From ZC4RG30 sp963777735 (GTDB taxonomy: Bacteria > Pseudomonadota > Gammaproteobacteria > Steroidobacterales > Steroidobacteraceae): a stretch of 64,000 bases of DNA. The DNA is taken from the NCBI GenBank assembly GCA_963777735.1, contig CAVZRQ010000005.1:496001-560000 (forward strand), read 5' to 3'. Below the pieces are notes generated by a model, which saw only the letters and a program-made list of their open reading frames with translations, made no database searches and was not told the origin of the DNA. Below are positions 1-11,771 of this stretch, piece by piece (positions within the stretch are counted from its first letter, which is position 1; each line of letters opens with the position of its first letter). The position numbers were made by a program, and so were the translations under genes.

Positions 1-828
1 TAGCCCGGCGGATGCAGCAGCGTGATGCGATGCGCGGAGGGCCGGATTTCGAGCAGGTCGGTCGGGCGCAGTTCGCCGAATACCACGCCATCGCAGGTGA
101 CCTGGGCGCGGGTGTCGTGTCGCTCGTGCAGGATGACGGAGATGGTGCTGCGACCCGAAACCATGATGGGGCGATCGGCCAGCGTGTGCGGGCAGATCGG
201 CACCACCACCAGCACATCGAGGTTGGGGTCGACGATGGGGCCGCCGCAGGAAAGCGCATAGGCCGTGGAGCCGGTGGCGCTGGCCACCACGAGGCCATCG
301 CCGCCGTGAGTATTCACGATAGCGGCCATCCACGCGGGTTTCGAAGTCCAGGATGCGGCCGGTTTCCCACTTGGCGAGCACCACGTCGTTCAGCGCCAGC
401 TGGCTGCGCTCGCTGCCGTCCGCAGCGATCACATGCGCGTCGAGCAACGGCCGGTGGTCGGGGAGGCAGCGGTTTTCCAGGGCGGCATCCACGCACTGGA
501 GCATGTCCTGCGGCATCACATCGGTGAGGAACCCGAGCCGGCCCCGGTTGATGCCCAGCATCGGAATGCCGCTGGCGGCCACCAGGCGCGCCGCGTAGAG
601 CAACGAGCCGTCGCCACCGATCACGATGGCAAGCTGCGCGCGGGACACCAGTTCGGCGTCATCGACCGCGGTAGCGAGGTCGGCGAACTGCTGGCCCGCG
701 GGAGACTGCTGGATGAGGGTGGCAAGACCGCGGGCGCGCAAATGCGGCAGCAGCGCCGCCGCGGTTTCGCGCACGGAGTTCTCGTCGAACCGCCCCAGCA
801 GGGCGCAGGTGTGGATCGGGCCGCTCAT
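1..828 (-). CDS. nadK: NAD kinase, C-terminus beyond window, one frameshift
   Basis: ATP-NAD kinase, making NADP from NAD in the cytoplasm. The minus-strand ATG at 828 follows an AAGGGG ribosome site by three bases. The first part has the GGDGS nucleotide motif and the NRGRLGFLTD segment. The second part has the DGLVVASATGSTAYALS signature and the ICPHTLADRPI segment. The two halves lie in different frames: an extra G at about 318 (plus strand) breaks the reading between VDGRY and VNTHGGDG. The protein still reads in frame at position 1, so its last residues lie outside the window. It is divergent from hrcA. The frameshift is probably a sequence error, because both halves are highly conserved and the gene is normally essential. 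Confidence 0.9.
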   Translation of the reverse strand, partial: MSGPIHTCALLGRFDENSVRETAAALLPHLRARGLATLIQQSPAGQQFADLATAVDDAELVSRAQLAIVIGGDGSLLYAARLVAASGIPMLGINRGRLGFLTDVMPQDMLQCVDAALENRCLPDHRPLLDAHVIAADGSERSQLALNDVVLAKWETGRILDFETRVDGRYREYSRRRWPRGGQRHRLHGLCAFLRRPHRRPQPRCAGGGADLPAHAGRSPHHGFGSQHHLRHPARATRHPRPGHLRWRGIRRTAPDRPARNPALRASHHAAASAGL

Positions 829-957
829 TGCCCCTTGAGTTTACTTGGGCCGGGGCGGCCGGCAGGGGGCGTTTGTGCCCCTTATGTGACGAATGCCATG
901 AACTGCCCGACAAGCTTGACCGCGTATGGCAAGCGCGGCTAGCGTCCAAGGTAATCC

Positions 958-2019
958 ATGAGCCAGGAACCACGCGACGAATCGCAGCTATCCGAGCGCG
1001 CCCAGCAGCTGCTGAAGGTGCTGATCGAGAGCTATATCCGCGACGGCCAGCCGGTGGGTTCGCGCAGCCTGTCGCGCGATTCGGGCCTGAGTCTCTCTTC
1101 TGCCACCATCCGCAATGTGATGGCCGATCTCGAGGCCTACGGCTTTGTCAGCTCGCCGCATACCTCTGCCGGGCGCGTGCCCACGCCCAAGGGTTACCGG
1201 TTCTTCATCGACACCCTGCTGCAGGTGCAGCCGCTGGAACGCGTGGCCGCCGACGAGATGCGTCTGCAGTTCCAGGCCGGCGATGATCCGCGGACGCTGG
1301 TGTCGATGGCCTCGCAGCTGTTGTCCAATGTCACGCAGATGGCAGGCGTGGTGTCACTGCAGACCCCCAAGGCTGCGGCTCTTACGCATATCGAGTTCCT
1401 GCCGCTTTCCGAACAGCGGGTGCTCGCGATCCTGGTGTTCGATGATCGCGAAGTGCAGAACCGTGTCGTACACCTGGAGCGTCCGATCTCGCCGGAAGAC
1501 CTGCGGCGCGCCGCCGCAGTGCTGAACGAGCAGTTCCTCGGGCGCACGCTGGAAGAGGTGCGTCAGGACCTGATCGGCCAGCTCTCTGAAATGCGCGAGC
1601 GCCTCAACCAGGGCATGGTCGACACGATCTCGGTGGCCCAGCAGTTGTTTGCCGGCGGGCCGCGTCGCAATGACATGGAGCTGGTCATTGCCGGTGAGAC
1701 CAAGCTGATGGGTTTCGCCGAGCTCTCGAGCGTCGAGAAGCTGCGGCGACTGTTCGAGGCCTTCGACGAGAAGCGCGCCATCCTGCAGTTGCTCGACATG
1801 AGCGTGCGCGGGCAGGGCGTGCAGATCTTCATCGGGCGTGAGTCCGGATACCAGATCCTCGACGACTGCAGCGTGGTCACGGCTCCTTACAGTTCCGACA
1901 CCGGCGCAGTGGGCGTGATCGGGGTCATCGGCCCGACCCGCATGGCCTATGAGCGGGTGATCCCGGTGGTCGATCTCACCGCGAAACTGCTCGGCGCGGC
2001 CTTGAATTCCCGCCGCTAG
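958..2019 (+). CDS. hrcA: Heat-inducible transcription repressor HrcA
   Basis: Repressor of class I heat-shock genes, normally binding CIRCE operators with help from GroE. The 353-residue length is usual. The N-terminal winged helix contains the family signature region QPVGSRSLSR...SATIRNVMADLE...TSAGRVPTPKGYRFFID, and the C-terminal dimerisation/GAF-like region ends in GVIGPTRMAYERVIPVVD. The start follows AAGG a few bases upstream. It is the first gene of hrcA-grpE-dnaK-dnaJ, an order seen in Xanthomonadales. No canonical CIRCE palindrome was found in front of it or of grpE, so its local target is unclear. A sigma32-like promoter for grpE overlaps its last codons. Confidence 0.96.
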   Translation: MSQEPRDESQLSERAQQLLKVLIESYIRDGQPVGSRSLSRDSGLSLSSATIRNVMADLEAYGFVSSPHTSAGRVPTPKGYRFFIDTLLQVQPLERVAADEMRLQFQAGDDPRTLVSMASQLLSNVTQMAGVVSLQTPKAAALTHIEFLPLSEQRVLAILVFDDREVQNRVVHLERPISPEDLRRAAAVLNEQFLGRTLEEVRQDLIGQLSEMRERLNQGMVDTISVAQQLFAGGPRRNDMELVIAGETKLMGFAELSSVEKLRRLFEAFDEKRAILQLLDMSVRGQGVQIFIGRESGYQILDDCSVVTAPYSSDTGAVGVIGVIGPTRMAYERVIPVVDLTAKLLGAALNSRR

Positions 2020-2028
2020 TCCCCATAT
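2001..2028 (+). promoter_or_regulatory. sigma32-type heat-shock promoter for grpE
   Basis: A -35 element CTTGAAT at 2001-2007 and a -10 element CCCCATAT at 2021-2028, 13 bases apart, match the E. coli sigma32 consensus (CTTGAAA, 11-16 bases, CCCCATNT) at all but one position. The promoter overlaps the hrcA stop codon and lies about 80 bases upstream of the grpE start, so grpE-dnaK-dnaJ can be induced independently of hrcA. Confidence 0.72.
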
Positions 2029-2058
2029 CTGCGGGCGCTTCCAGCAACCCATTATTGA

Positions 2059-2086
2059 AGTTGGAGATTAAGTTTAATCTCCAACT
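2059..2086 (+). other. Perfect 12-bp hairpin in the hrcA-grpE intergenic region
   Basis: Arms AGTTGGAGATTA (2059-2070) and TAATCTCCAACT (2075-2086) pair perfectly around an AGTT loop. It sits between the sigma32-like -10 box and the grpE ribosome site (AGGAG, 2097-2101), so it falls in the 5' leader of the heat-shock transcript. No U-run follows, so a simple terminator is unlikely. It could instead be an operator (it is a DNA palindrome), an RNA stabiliser, or a partial attenuator of hrcA readthrough. It does not match CIRCE. Confidence 0.6.
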
Positions 2087-2106
2087 AGTTGATTCAAGGA
2101 GTAATG

Positions 2107-2658
2107 ATGTCGGATACCGGTGCAGGTCAGGGCTCTCCCGAACAGGTGCAGGCAGCCCAGGCAGAGAACACCGCGCCGACAGAAGTCGCGCAGCTGCGAA
2201 TCGAGCTGGCCGATGCCCAGGCCCAGGCCTCGCAGCATCGCGACCAGCTGCTGCGCGCCGCAGCCGAGCTGGACAACATCCGCAAGCGCGCGGCGCGCGA
2301 TGTCGAACATGCGCATCGCTATGCGCTGGAAAAGATCGCGCAGGAGCTGCTGCCCGTGCGCGACAGCCTCGAGCTCGCTGTGGCCAGTGCCGCAAATGCC
2401 GATGCAGCAGCGCTTGCCGCCGGCCAGCAGGCCACGTTGAAACTGCTGGTCCGCGCCTTCGAGAAGTTCGAGATCCAGGGCATCGACCCCACCGGTGAGC
2501 CCTTCGATCCGCAGCGCCATGAAGCCATGGCGATGCAGGACGCGCCGGCTGCCGAGCCCGATTCGGTGCTGCATGTCGTGCAGCGCGGCTACGAGCTGAA
2601 TGGCCGGTTGCTGCGTCCGGCCCGCGTCATCGTGGCGCGCGCACCAGGAAATACTTGA
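2107..2658 (+). CDS. grpE: Nucleotide exchange factor GrpE
   Basis: Co-chaperone that releases ADP from DnaK. 183 residues. A variable acidic N-terminus is followed by a long coiled-coil helix (about residues 25-80, with LLRAAAELDNIRKRAARDVE) and the C-terminal beta domain with the family motif GEPFDPQRHEAMAMQ. Two adjacent ATG codons are present (2104 and 2107). The second is chosen because AGGAG at 2097-2101 gives normal spacing to it. The stop region overlaps a second sigma32-like motif that could drive dnaK. Confidence 0.95.
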   Translation: MSDTGAGQGSPEQVQAAQAENTAPTEVAQLRIELADAQAQASQHRDQLLRAAAELDNIRKRAARDVEHAHRYALEKIAQELLPVRDSLELAVASAANADAAALAAGQQATLKLLVRAFEKFEIQGIDPTGEPFDPQRHEAMAMQDAPAAEPDSVLHVVQRGYELNGRLLRPARVIVARAPGNT

Positions 2659-2682
2659 ATCCGCGAGCCTTCGCTCCCAGAT
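2654..2682 (+). promoter_or_regulatory. Possible second sigma32-type promoter, for dnaK
   Basis: CTTGAA at 2654-2659 overlaps the grpE stop codon, and TCCCAGAT at 2675-2682 resembles the CCCCATNT -10 element with two mismatches at 15-base spacing. The placement copies the better promoter that overlaps the hrcA stop. It lies 48 bases upstream of the dnaK start. The match is weaker, so this is tentative. Confidence 0.4.
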
Positions 2683-2729
2683 AGAGCTTCATCCAGCCCG
2701 GTATCGGGCAAATCTTAGGGTATACGCAA

Positions 2730-4667
2730 ATGGCAAAAATCATCGGAATCGACCTGGGGACGACCAACTCCTGCGTCGCCGTCATGGAAGCGGGCAAGCC
2801 GCGCGTCCTCGAGAACAGCGAGGGAGATCGCACCACGCCATCCATCGTCGCCTACACCAAGGACGGCGAAGTCGTGGTCGGCCAGTCGGCCAAGCGCCAG
2901 GCGGTGACCAACCCGAAGAACACGCTGTTCGCCGTGAAGCGGCTCATCGGCCGCAAGTTCAAGGACGACGTCGTGCAGAAGGACGTCGACATGGTGCCCT
3001 ACAGGATCGCGGCCGCCGAGAACGGCGACGCCTGGGTCGAAGTGCAGGGCAAGAACCTCTCGCCGCCGGAGATCTCCGCGCGCGTGCTCGCCAAGATGAA
3101 GAAGACCGCCGAGGATTACCTCGGTGAGGAAGTGACCGAGGCCGTCATCACGGTGCCGGCGTACTTCAACGATTCGCAGCGCCAGGCCACCAAGGATGCC
3201 GGCCGCATCGCGGGTCTCAACGTCAAGCGCATCATCAACGAGCCCACCGCGGCTGCGCTGGCCTATGGCCTCGACAAGGCCGCCGGCGCGGATCGCAAGA
3301 TCGCCGTGTATGACCTCGGTGGCGGCACCTTCGACGTGTCGATCATCGAGATCGCCGAAGTGGATGGCGAGCGCCAGTTCGAGGTGCTGTCGACCAACGG
3401 CGATACCTTCCTCGGTGGCGAGGACTTCGACAACAAGATCATCCATTTCCTGGCCGACGAGTTCCTGAAGGAATCCGGCGTCGACGTGCGCAAGGATCCG
3501 CTCGCCATGCAGCGCCTCAAGGAGGCCGGCGAGAAGGCGAAGATCGAGCTGTCGTCCAGCCAGCAGACCGATGTGAACCTGCCGTACATCACGGCCGATG
3601 CCTCGGGCCCGAAGCATCTGACCGTGAAGCTCACGCGCGCCAAGCTCGAGTCGCTGGTGGAAGATCTCGTCAAGCGCACGGTCGAGCCCTGCCGCATCGC
3701 GCTGAAGGATGCCGGCGTGTCGGCCTCCGACGTGGCCGAAGTGATCCTGGTCGGCGGCCAGACGCGCATGCCGCTGGTGCAGAAGTACGTGAAGGACTTC
3801 TTCGGCCAGGAGCCGCGCCGCGACGTGAACCCGGACGAAGCCGTGGCCGTGGGCGCTGCCATCCAGGCCGGCGTGCTGGCCGGTGAAGTGAAGGACGTGC
3901 TGCTGCTCGACGTCACGCCGCTGTCGCTGGGCATCGAGACGCTGGGCCAGATCATGACCAAGCTGATCGACAAGAACACCACGATCCCGACCAAGGCCTC
4001 GCAGGTGTTCTCGACCGCCGACGACAACCAGACGGCCGTGACCATCCACGTGCTGCAGGGCGAGCGCGACCGCGCCGCGGACAACAAGTCGCTGGGCCGC
4101 TTCGACCTCACCGAGATCGGCGCCGCGCCGCGCGGCATGCCGCAGGTCGAGGTCACCTTCGACATCGACGCCAACGGCATCCTCAATGTGTCGGCCAAGG
4201 ACAAAGGCACGGGCAAGGAGCAGAAGATCGTCATCCGCGCCTCCAGTGGTCTCTCCGAAGACGAGATCAAGCGCATGGTGACCGACGCCGAGGCGCATGC
4301 CGCGGATGACAAGAAATTCCGCGAGCTGGTGGAAAGCCGCAATCGTGCCGATGGCATGGTGCATGCCACCGAGAAATCGCTGCAGGAACTCGGCGACAAG
4401 GTGCCCGCTGGCGATCGCGGCTCGGTGGAGTCTGCGCTGTCGGATCTGCGCACCGCCATCAAGGGCGACGACAAGGACGTGATCGACCGCAAGGCCGAGG
4501 CGCTGGCCAAGGCTTCTTCGGGCCTGATGGCTGCCGCGCAGGCGGGGGCGCAGGGCCCTGCAGCGGGTGGTGCCGCAGGCAGCGAGGCTGGCGAGACCAA
4601 TTCCCGGAACGACGACGTCGTCGACGCCGAGTTCGAAGAAGTGAAAGACAAGGACCGCAACGCCTGA
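2730..4667 (+). CDS. dnaK: Molecular chaperone DnaK (Hsp70)
   Basis: ATP-dependent cytosolic chaperone working with DnaJ and GrpE. 645 residues, usual length. The actin-like ATPase domain (about 1-385) begins with GIDLGTTNSCVAV and carries DLGGGTFDVSIIE and the conserved VGGQTRMP segment. The linker DVLLLDVTPLSLGIETLG leads to the substrate-binding beta domain and helical lid. The C-terminus is Gly/Ala-rich and ends with the acidic DVVDAEFEEVKD tail typical of proteobacterial DnaK. The gene is intact, with no indels, unlike the nuo genes in this window. It is followed after 28 bases by dnaJ. Confidence 0.98.
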   Translation: MAKIIGIDLGTTNSCVAVMEAGKPRVLENSEGDRTTPSIVAYTKDGEVVVGQSAKRQAVTNPKNTLFAVKRLIGRKFKDDVVQKDVDMVPYRIAAAENGDAWVEVQGKNLSPPEISARVLAKMKKTAEDYLGEEVTEAVITVPAYFNDSQRQATKDAGRIAGLNVKRIINEPTAAALAYGLDKAAGADRKIAVYDLGGGTFDVSIIEIAEVDGERQFEVLSTNGDTFLGGEDFDNKIIHFLADEFLKESGVDVRKDPLAMQRLKEAGEKAKIELSSSQQTDVNLPYITADASGPKHLTVKLTRAKLESLVEDLVKRTVEPCRIALKDAGVSASDVAEVILVGGQTRMPLVQKYVKDFFGQEPRRDVNPDEAVAVGAAIQAGVLAGEVKDVLLLDVTPLSLGIETLGQIMTKLIDKNTTIPTKASQVFSTADDNQTAVTIHVLQGERDRAADNKSLGRFDLTEIGAAPRGMPQVEVTFDIDANGILNVSAKDKGTGKEQKIVIRASSGLSEDEIKRMVTDAEAHAADDKKFRELVESRNRADGMVHATEKSLQELGDKVPAGDRGSVESALSDLRTAIKGDDKDVIDRKAEALAKASSGLMAAAQAGAQGPAAGGAAGSEAGETNSRNDDVVDAEFEEVKDKDRNA

Positions 4668-4695
4668 GGCGTGGCGCAAGGGAAACAAATAGCGC

Positions 4696-5826
4696 ATGGC
4701 GAAGCGTGACTACTACCAGGTTCTCGATGTAGCGCGCGATGCGACGGAGGCCGACATCAAGAAGGCCTACCGTCGCCTCGCCATGAAGCTGCATCCGGAT
4801 CGCAATCCGGACGACAAGGCAGCGGAGGAGCAGTTCAAGGAGGCGAAGGAAGCCTACGAAGTGCTCTCGGACGCAGGCAAGCGTGCCACCTACGACCAGT
4901 ACGGCCATGCCGGGCTGGACCAGCAGCGCGGTGGCGGCGGCGGCCATCCCGGCGAAGGCTTCGGCGACATCTTCGGCGATGTGTTCGGCGACATCTTCGG
5001 CGGTGCCCGCCGCGGCGGCCGCTCGCAGGTGTTCCGTGGCGCAGACCTGCGCTACGAGCTGGAGCTCGATCTCAATCAGGCGGTGTTCGGCGCCGCGATC
5101 GAGATCGACGTGCCGAAGCTCTGCGAGTGCGAGACCTGCAAGGGCAGTGGCGCAGCCAAGGGCTCCAATCCCATCCAGTGCGATACCTGTCATGGCACCG
5201 GCCAGGTGCGGGTGTCACAGGGTTTCTTCCAGCTGCAGCAGGCCTGCCCGCGCTGCCGCGGCAGCGGCAAGATCGTCAAGAACCCCTGCGACACCTGCCT
5301 CGGGCAGGGGCGCGTGCGACGCTCCAAGAAGTTGTCGGTGAAGATTCCGGCCGGCGTCGATACCGGCGACCGCATCCGCCTCAGTGGTGAAGGTGAAGCC
5401 GGACGCAATGGCGGGCCTGCTGGCGATCTCTATGTGGAAGTGCACGTGCGCGCGCATGAGATCTTCGAGCGTGATGGCGAACATCTTTCCTGTGAGGTGC
5501 CGGTGAGTTTCGTCACCGCGACGCTGGGCGGCACGGTGATCGTGCCCACGCTCGAAGGCCAGGTGTCGCTGAAGATTCCCGCGGAGACGCAGTCCGGGCG
5601 GGTATTCCGCCTGCGCGACAAAGGCGTGAAGCCGGTGCGCGGCGGAGCGCGCGGCGATCTGTTCTGCAAGGTCATGGTCGAGACGCCCGTCAAACTCTCC
5701 AGCGAGCAGAAGGATTTGCTGCGAAAATTCGAGGCATCGCTGAAGTCCGAAGATGGTCGGCACACGCCACGTGAAGAAGGGTTCTTCGAGGGCGTGAAGA
5801 GGTTCTTTACCGGCGCGGAGAGCTGA
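4696..5826 (+). CDS. dnaJ: Chaperone protein DnaJ (Hsp40)
   Basis: Co-chaperone that delivers substrates to DnaK and stimulates its ATPase. 376 residues. The J domain holds the HPD motif (LHPDRNPDD, about residues 33-40). It is followed by a Gly/Phe-rich linker with repeated FGDIFGD, then the zinc-finger region with four CxxCxGxG repeats (CETCKGSG, CDTCHGTG, CPRCRGSG, CDTCLGQG). The C-terminal peptide-binding domains follow. It is complete and lies two bases upstream of dapB, suggesting co-transcription. Confidence 0.98.
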   Translation: MAKRDYYQVLDVARDATEADIKKAYRRLAMKLHPDRNPDDKAAEEQFKEAKEAYEVLSDAGKRATYDQYGHAGLDQQRGGGGGHPGEGFGDIFGDVFGDIFGGARRGGRSQVFRGADLRYELELDLNQAVFGAAIEIDVPKLCECETCKGSGAAKGSNPIQCDTCHGTGQVRVSQGFFQLQQACPRCRGSGKIVKNPCDTCLGQGRVRRSKKLSVKIPAGVDTGDRIRLSGEGEAGRNGGPAGDLYVEVHVRAHEIFERDGEHLSCEVPVSFVTATLGGTVIVPTLEGQVSLKIPAETQSGRVFRLRDKGVKPVRGGARGDLFCKVMVETPVKLSSEQKDLLRKFEASLKSEDGRHTPREEGFFEGVKRFFTGAES

Positions 5827-5828
5827 AC

Positions 5829-6641
5829 GTGAACACCCGGGTGGGAATTGTCGGAGTGGCCGGGCGCATGGGGGCGCAGCTTGTCAGGGCAATCCATGAA
5901 GCACCCACGATGCGGCTCGCTGCTGCCGTGGCCCGTCCGGGGAGTCAGGCCATCGGCAAGGATGCCGGCGTTCTTGCCGGGCTTCCTCCCTGTGGTGTTT
6001 CGGTGGTGGGTGACTTGCGTGCCGTGCTGGCAGGGCTCGATGTGGTCATTGATTTCTCCCGGGCCGAGGTCGTAGCGAGCACAGCCGATGCCTGTGCGGC
6101 TGCGGGCGTTCCGCTGATGCTCGGCATCACGGGTCTCGACGCGGCTACGCAGGTGCGCCTGGATGCGGCTGCAACCAGGGTTCCCGTGCTCGTTTCAGCC
6201 AATACCAGCCTGGCACTGAATGTATTGCTCGACCTCGTGGAGCGGGCAGCAGGTGCCTTGCCGGTCGGCTACGACATCGAGATCTTCGAAGCGCACCATC
6301 GTCACAAGGTCGATGCGCCATCCGGAACCGCACTTGCTCTGGGTGAGGCGGCAGCGGCAGGCCGGGGCGAGCAGCTGCCGCGGCATCCGGGCCTCACCGG
6401 GTCGCAGCCGGGCGCACGGGCCACCGGCGGCATCGGCTTTTCGGTGGTACGGGGCGGGGATGTCGTCGGTGAGCACGACGTGCGTTTCCTCGGCGCTGGC
6501 GAGCAGCTGCGTCTGACGCATGTAGCTACTGACCGGGCAATCTTTGCGCGCGGGGCAGTGGCTGCCGCAGCCTGGCTGGTCGGGAGGCCACCCGGGCGGT
6601 ACCGGATGGCCGATTTTCTTGTTTTCAAAACAATAAGTTAG
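5829..6641 (+). CDS. dapB: 4-hydroxy-tetrahydrodipicolinate reductase
   Basis: NAD(P)H-dependent step of lysine and diaminopimelate synthesis. 270 residues from a GTG start directly behind dnaJ. The N-terminal Rossmann motif GVAGRMG is present, with VIDFSRAE following. The catalytic signature EAHHRHKVDAPSGTAL (about residues 154-169) is complete. The substrate-binding HDVRFLGAGEQLRLTH segment departs slightly from the common GEHT...GE..E form but keeps its spacing. A 241-base gap with a strong hairpin separates it from carA. Confidence 0.95.
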   Translation: MNTRVGIVGVAGRMGAQLVRAIHEAPTMRLAAAVARPGSQAIGKDAGVLAGLPPCGVSVVGDLRAVLAGLDVVIDFSRAEVVASTADACAAAGVPLMLGITGLDAATQVRLDAAATRVPVLVSANTSLALNVLLDLVERAAGALPVGYDIEIFEAHHRHKVDAPSGTALALGEAAAAGRGEQLPRHPGLTGSQPGARATGGIGFSVVRGGDVVGEHDVRFLGAGEQLRLTHVATDRAIFARGAVAAAAWLVGRPPGRYRMADFLVFKTIS

Positions 6642-6771
6642 GGGTTATTCGGCGGCGGTAATCAAGGCATTGCGCAGGGGAATTCCGGGGCAAGATTGCA
6701 TGGACAGAAACGGGCTGGAACCTTAGAATTTCGCCCGAATCCGTAACATCCAGTTAGCGGGTTTAGTCCGC

Positions 6772-6812
6772 GCAAGGCGGGAGGGCGTTCCACAAGAACT
6801 CCTCCCGCTTTG
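6772..6812 (+). promoter_or_regulatory. GC-rich hairpin in the carA leader
   Basis: GCGGGAGG (6777-6784) pairs with CCTCCCGC (6801-6808), extended by a GU and further AU/CG pairs, around a 16-base loop. It lies about 70 bases before the carA GTG. The descending arm is followed by only a short T-run (CTTTGTGC), so it may be a weak terminator for dapB or a carAB leader element. The remainder of the 6642-6882 gap shows no gene. Confidence 0.5.
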
Positions 6813-6882
6813 TGCATCCGCCCCTCGAAAAAGATTAGTTGATGCCAATGAGAAGCCGCCAGGAACACGCGGAGGTCGGTGA

Positions 6883-8061
6883 GTGAGTGTGAGCGCCGTG
6901 CTGGCTCTGGCAGATGGAACCGTTTTCAACGGTATCTCCATCGGAGCAAAAGGGAATACGACCGGCGAAGTGGTCTTCAATACGTCGATGACGGGCTATC
7001 AGGAAATTCTTTCCGATCCGTCCTACTCCAGGCAGATCGTCACCCTGACTTACCCGCACATCGGGAATACCGGTACCACGCCGGAAGATCAGGAATCCTC
7101 TCTGGTTGCTCCCGCAGGTCTTGTGATCCGCGACCTGCCGTTGATGACCAGCAACTGGCGTTCGTCGCTGTCGCTGCGCGAGTATCTCGAGCGCGGCCGC
7201 GTGGTGGCCATCGCCGATATCGACACCCGCAAGCTCACGCGTCTGTTGCGCGAGAAGGGTGCGCAGGCCGGCTGCATCATGACCGGCGACAATGTCGATG
7301 CGAATGCCGCCGTGCATGCCGCTCGACGTTTTCCCGGCCTTGCTGGCATGGACCTCGCCAAGGTCGTGACCACCCGCGAGCGCTACCAGTGGAACGATGG
7401 CGCGATCTGGCGCGAGCCGGGCCGGCCCAGTCTGCGGCCGCAGCAGCGCCTGCATGTGGTGGCCTACGATTTCGGCATCAAGCGCAACATCCTGCGGCTG
7501 CTGGCCGATGCGGGTTGCCGCATCACCGTGGTGCCTGCGCAGACTACGGCTGCCGAAGTGCTGGCGCTGCAGCCCGATGGCGTGTTCCTTTCGAACGGCC
7601 CCGGCGATCCCGAGCCCTGCACGTACGCCATCGACGCGATCCGCGAATTCCTGAATACCGATCTTCCGGTGTTCGGCATCTGTCTCGGTCACCAGTTGCT
7701 CGGCCTTGCCGCCGGTGCACGCACCATGAAGATGAAGTTCGGTCATCACGGCGCGAACCATCCCGTGCAGGATCTGGCCACGCGGCGCGTCATGATCACT
7801 GCGCAGAACCACGGCTTTGCCGTGGATCCCGAATCCCTGCCGGCGAATGTACGGGCCACGCATGTGTCGCTGTTCGACGGCTCGCTGCAGGGCATCGAGA
7901 TCATCGACAAGCCCGCCTTCAGCTTCCAGGGCCACCCGGAAGCCAGCCCCGGCCCGCATGATCTGCTGCCGCTGTTCGACCGCTTTACCCAGTCCATGAT
8001 CCGCCGCCTGCAGAACCAGCTGCGTGATCGACCACGCCCCGGCAACGGCGCAGAGACCTAG
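6883..8061 (+). CDS. carA: Carbamoyl-phosphate synthase small (glutaminase) subunit
   Basis: Hydrolyses glutamine and passes ammonia to CarB for arginine and pyrimidine synthesis. 392 residues. The GTG start follows GGAGGTC. The N-terminal half begins with the typical AVLALADGTVFNG, and the C-terminal half is a class I glutamine amidotransferase. The nucleophile Cys267 lies in FGICLGHQ, the oxyanion region is SNGPGDP, and the catalytic His/Glu are in GHPEASPGPHD. It is five bases from carB. Confidence 0.97.
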   Translation: MSVSAVLALADGTVFNGISIGAKGNTTGEVVFNTSMTGYQEILSDPSYSRQIVTLTYPHIGNTGTTPEDQESSLVAPAGLVIRDLPLMTSNWRSSLSLREYLERGRVVAIADIDTRKLTRLLREKGAQAGCIMTGDNVDANAAVHAARRFPGLAGMDLAKVVTTRERYQWNDGAIWREPGRPSLRPQQRLHVVAYDFGIKRNILRLLADAGCRITVVPAQTTAAEVLALQPDGVFLSNGPGDPEPCTYAIDAIREFLNTDLPVFGICLGHQLLGLAAGARTMKMKFGHHGANHPVQDLATRRVMITAQNHGFAVDPESLPANVRATHVSLFDGSLQGIEIIDKPAFSFQGHPEASPGPHDLLPLFDRFTQSMIRRLQNQLRDRPRPGNGAET

Positions 8062-8066
8062 CATCC

Positions 8067-11290
<3,224 letters not shown>

Positions 11291-11294
<4 letters not shown>

Positions 11295-11767
11295 AACGAG
11301 TGCCAATTACCCTGCGTGGCGCCGAGTCGCTGCGCGTGGAGCTGCGGACGCTCAAGTCCGAATCGCGCCCGAACGTGATCAAGGCCATTGCCGAGGCGCG
11401 TGCGCATGGCGATCTGTCCGAGAACGCCGAGTATCACGCGGCGCGCGAACAGCAGGGGTTCATCGAGGGTCGCATCCAGGAACTGGAATCCAAGCTCTCG
11501 AACGCCGAGATCATCGATGTGACCACGCTCGAGCCCACCGGCAGGGTGGTGTTCGGCGCCACCGTCGAACTCGAGGACGAAGACACTGGCGCCAGGGTCA
11601 CCTATCAGATCGTGGGTGAGGACGAGGCCGACATCAAGGCAGGCCGCATCTCGTTTGCTTCGCCGATTGCGCGCGCGCTGGTTGGCAAGAACGAAGGCGA
11701 TGCCGTCGAAGTGGCCGCGCCGAGCGGCAAGCGCAACTACGAGCTCATTTCCGTCCGCTACGTCTGA
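11291..11767 (+). CDS. greA: Transcription elongation factor GreA
   Basis: Rescues backtracked RNA polymerase by stimulating transcript cleavage. 158 residues. The GTG start lies within the carB stop (GTGA), giving MKRVPITLRGAESLR. The N-terminal coiled coil carries the acidic tip (AHGDLSENAEYHAARE). The C-terminal FKBP-like domain carries the SPIARALVGKNEGD signature. The gene is convergent with the minus-strand PspC gene, only four bases apart, with no clear terminator between them. Confidence 0.96.
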
Positions 11768-11771
11768 AAGA

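Noticed and set aside
830..2106. CIRCE operator before hrcA or grpE
   Set aside because: Neither TTAGCACTC nor its inverted partner GAGTGCTAA is present in 830-957 or 2020-2106.
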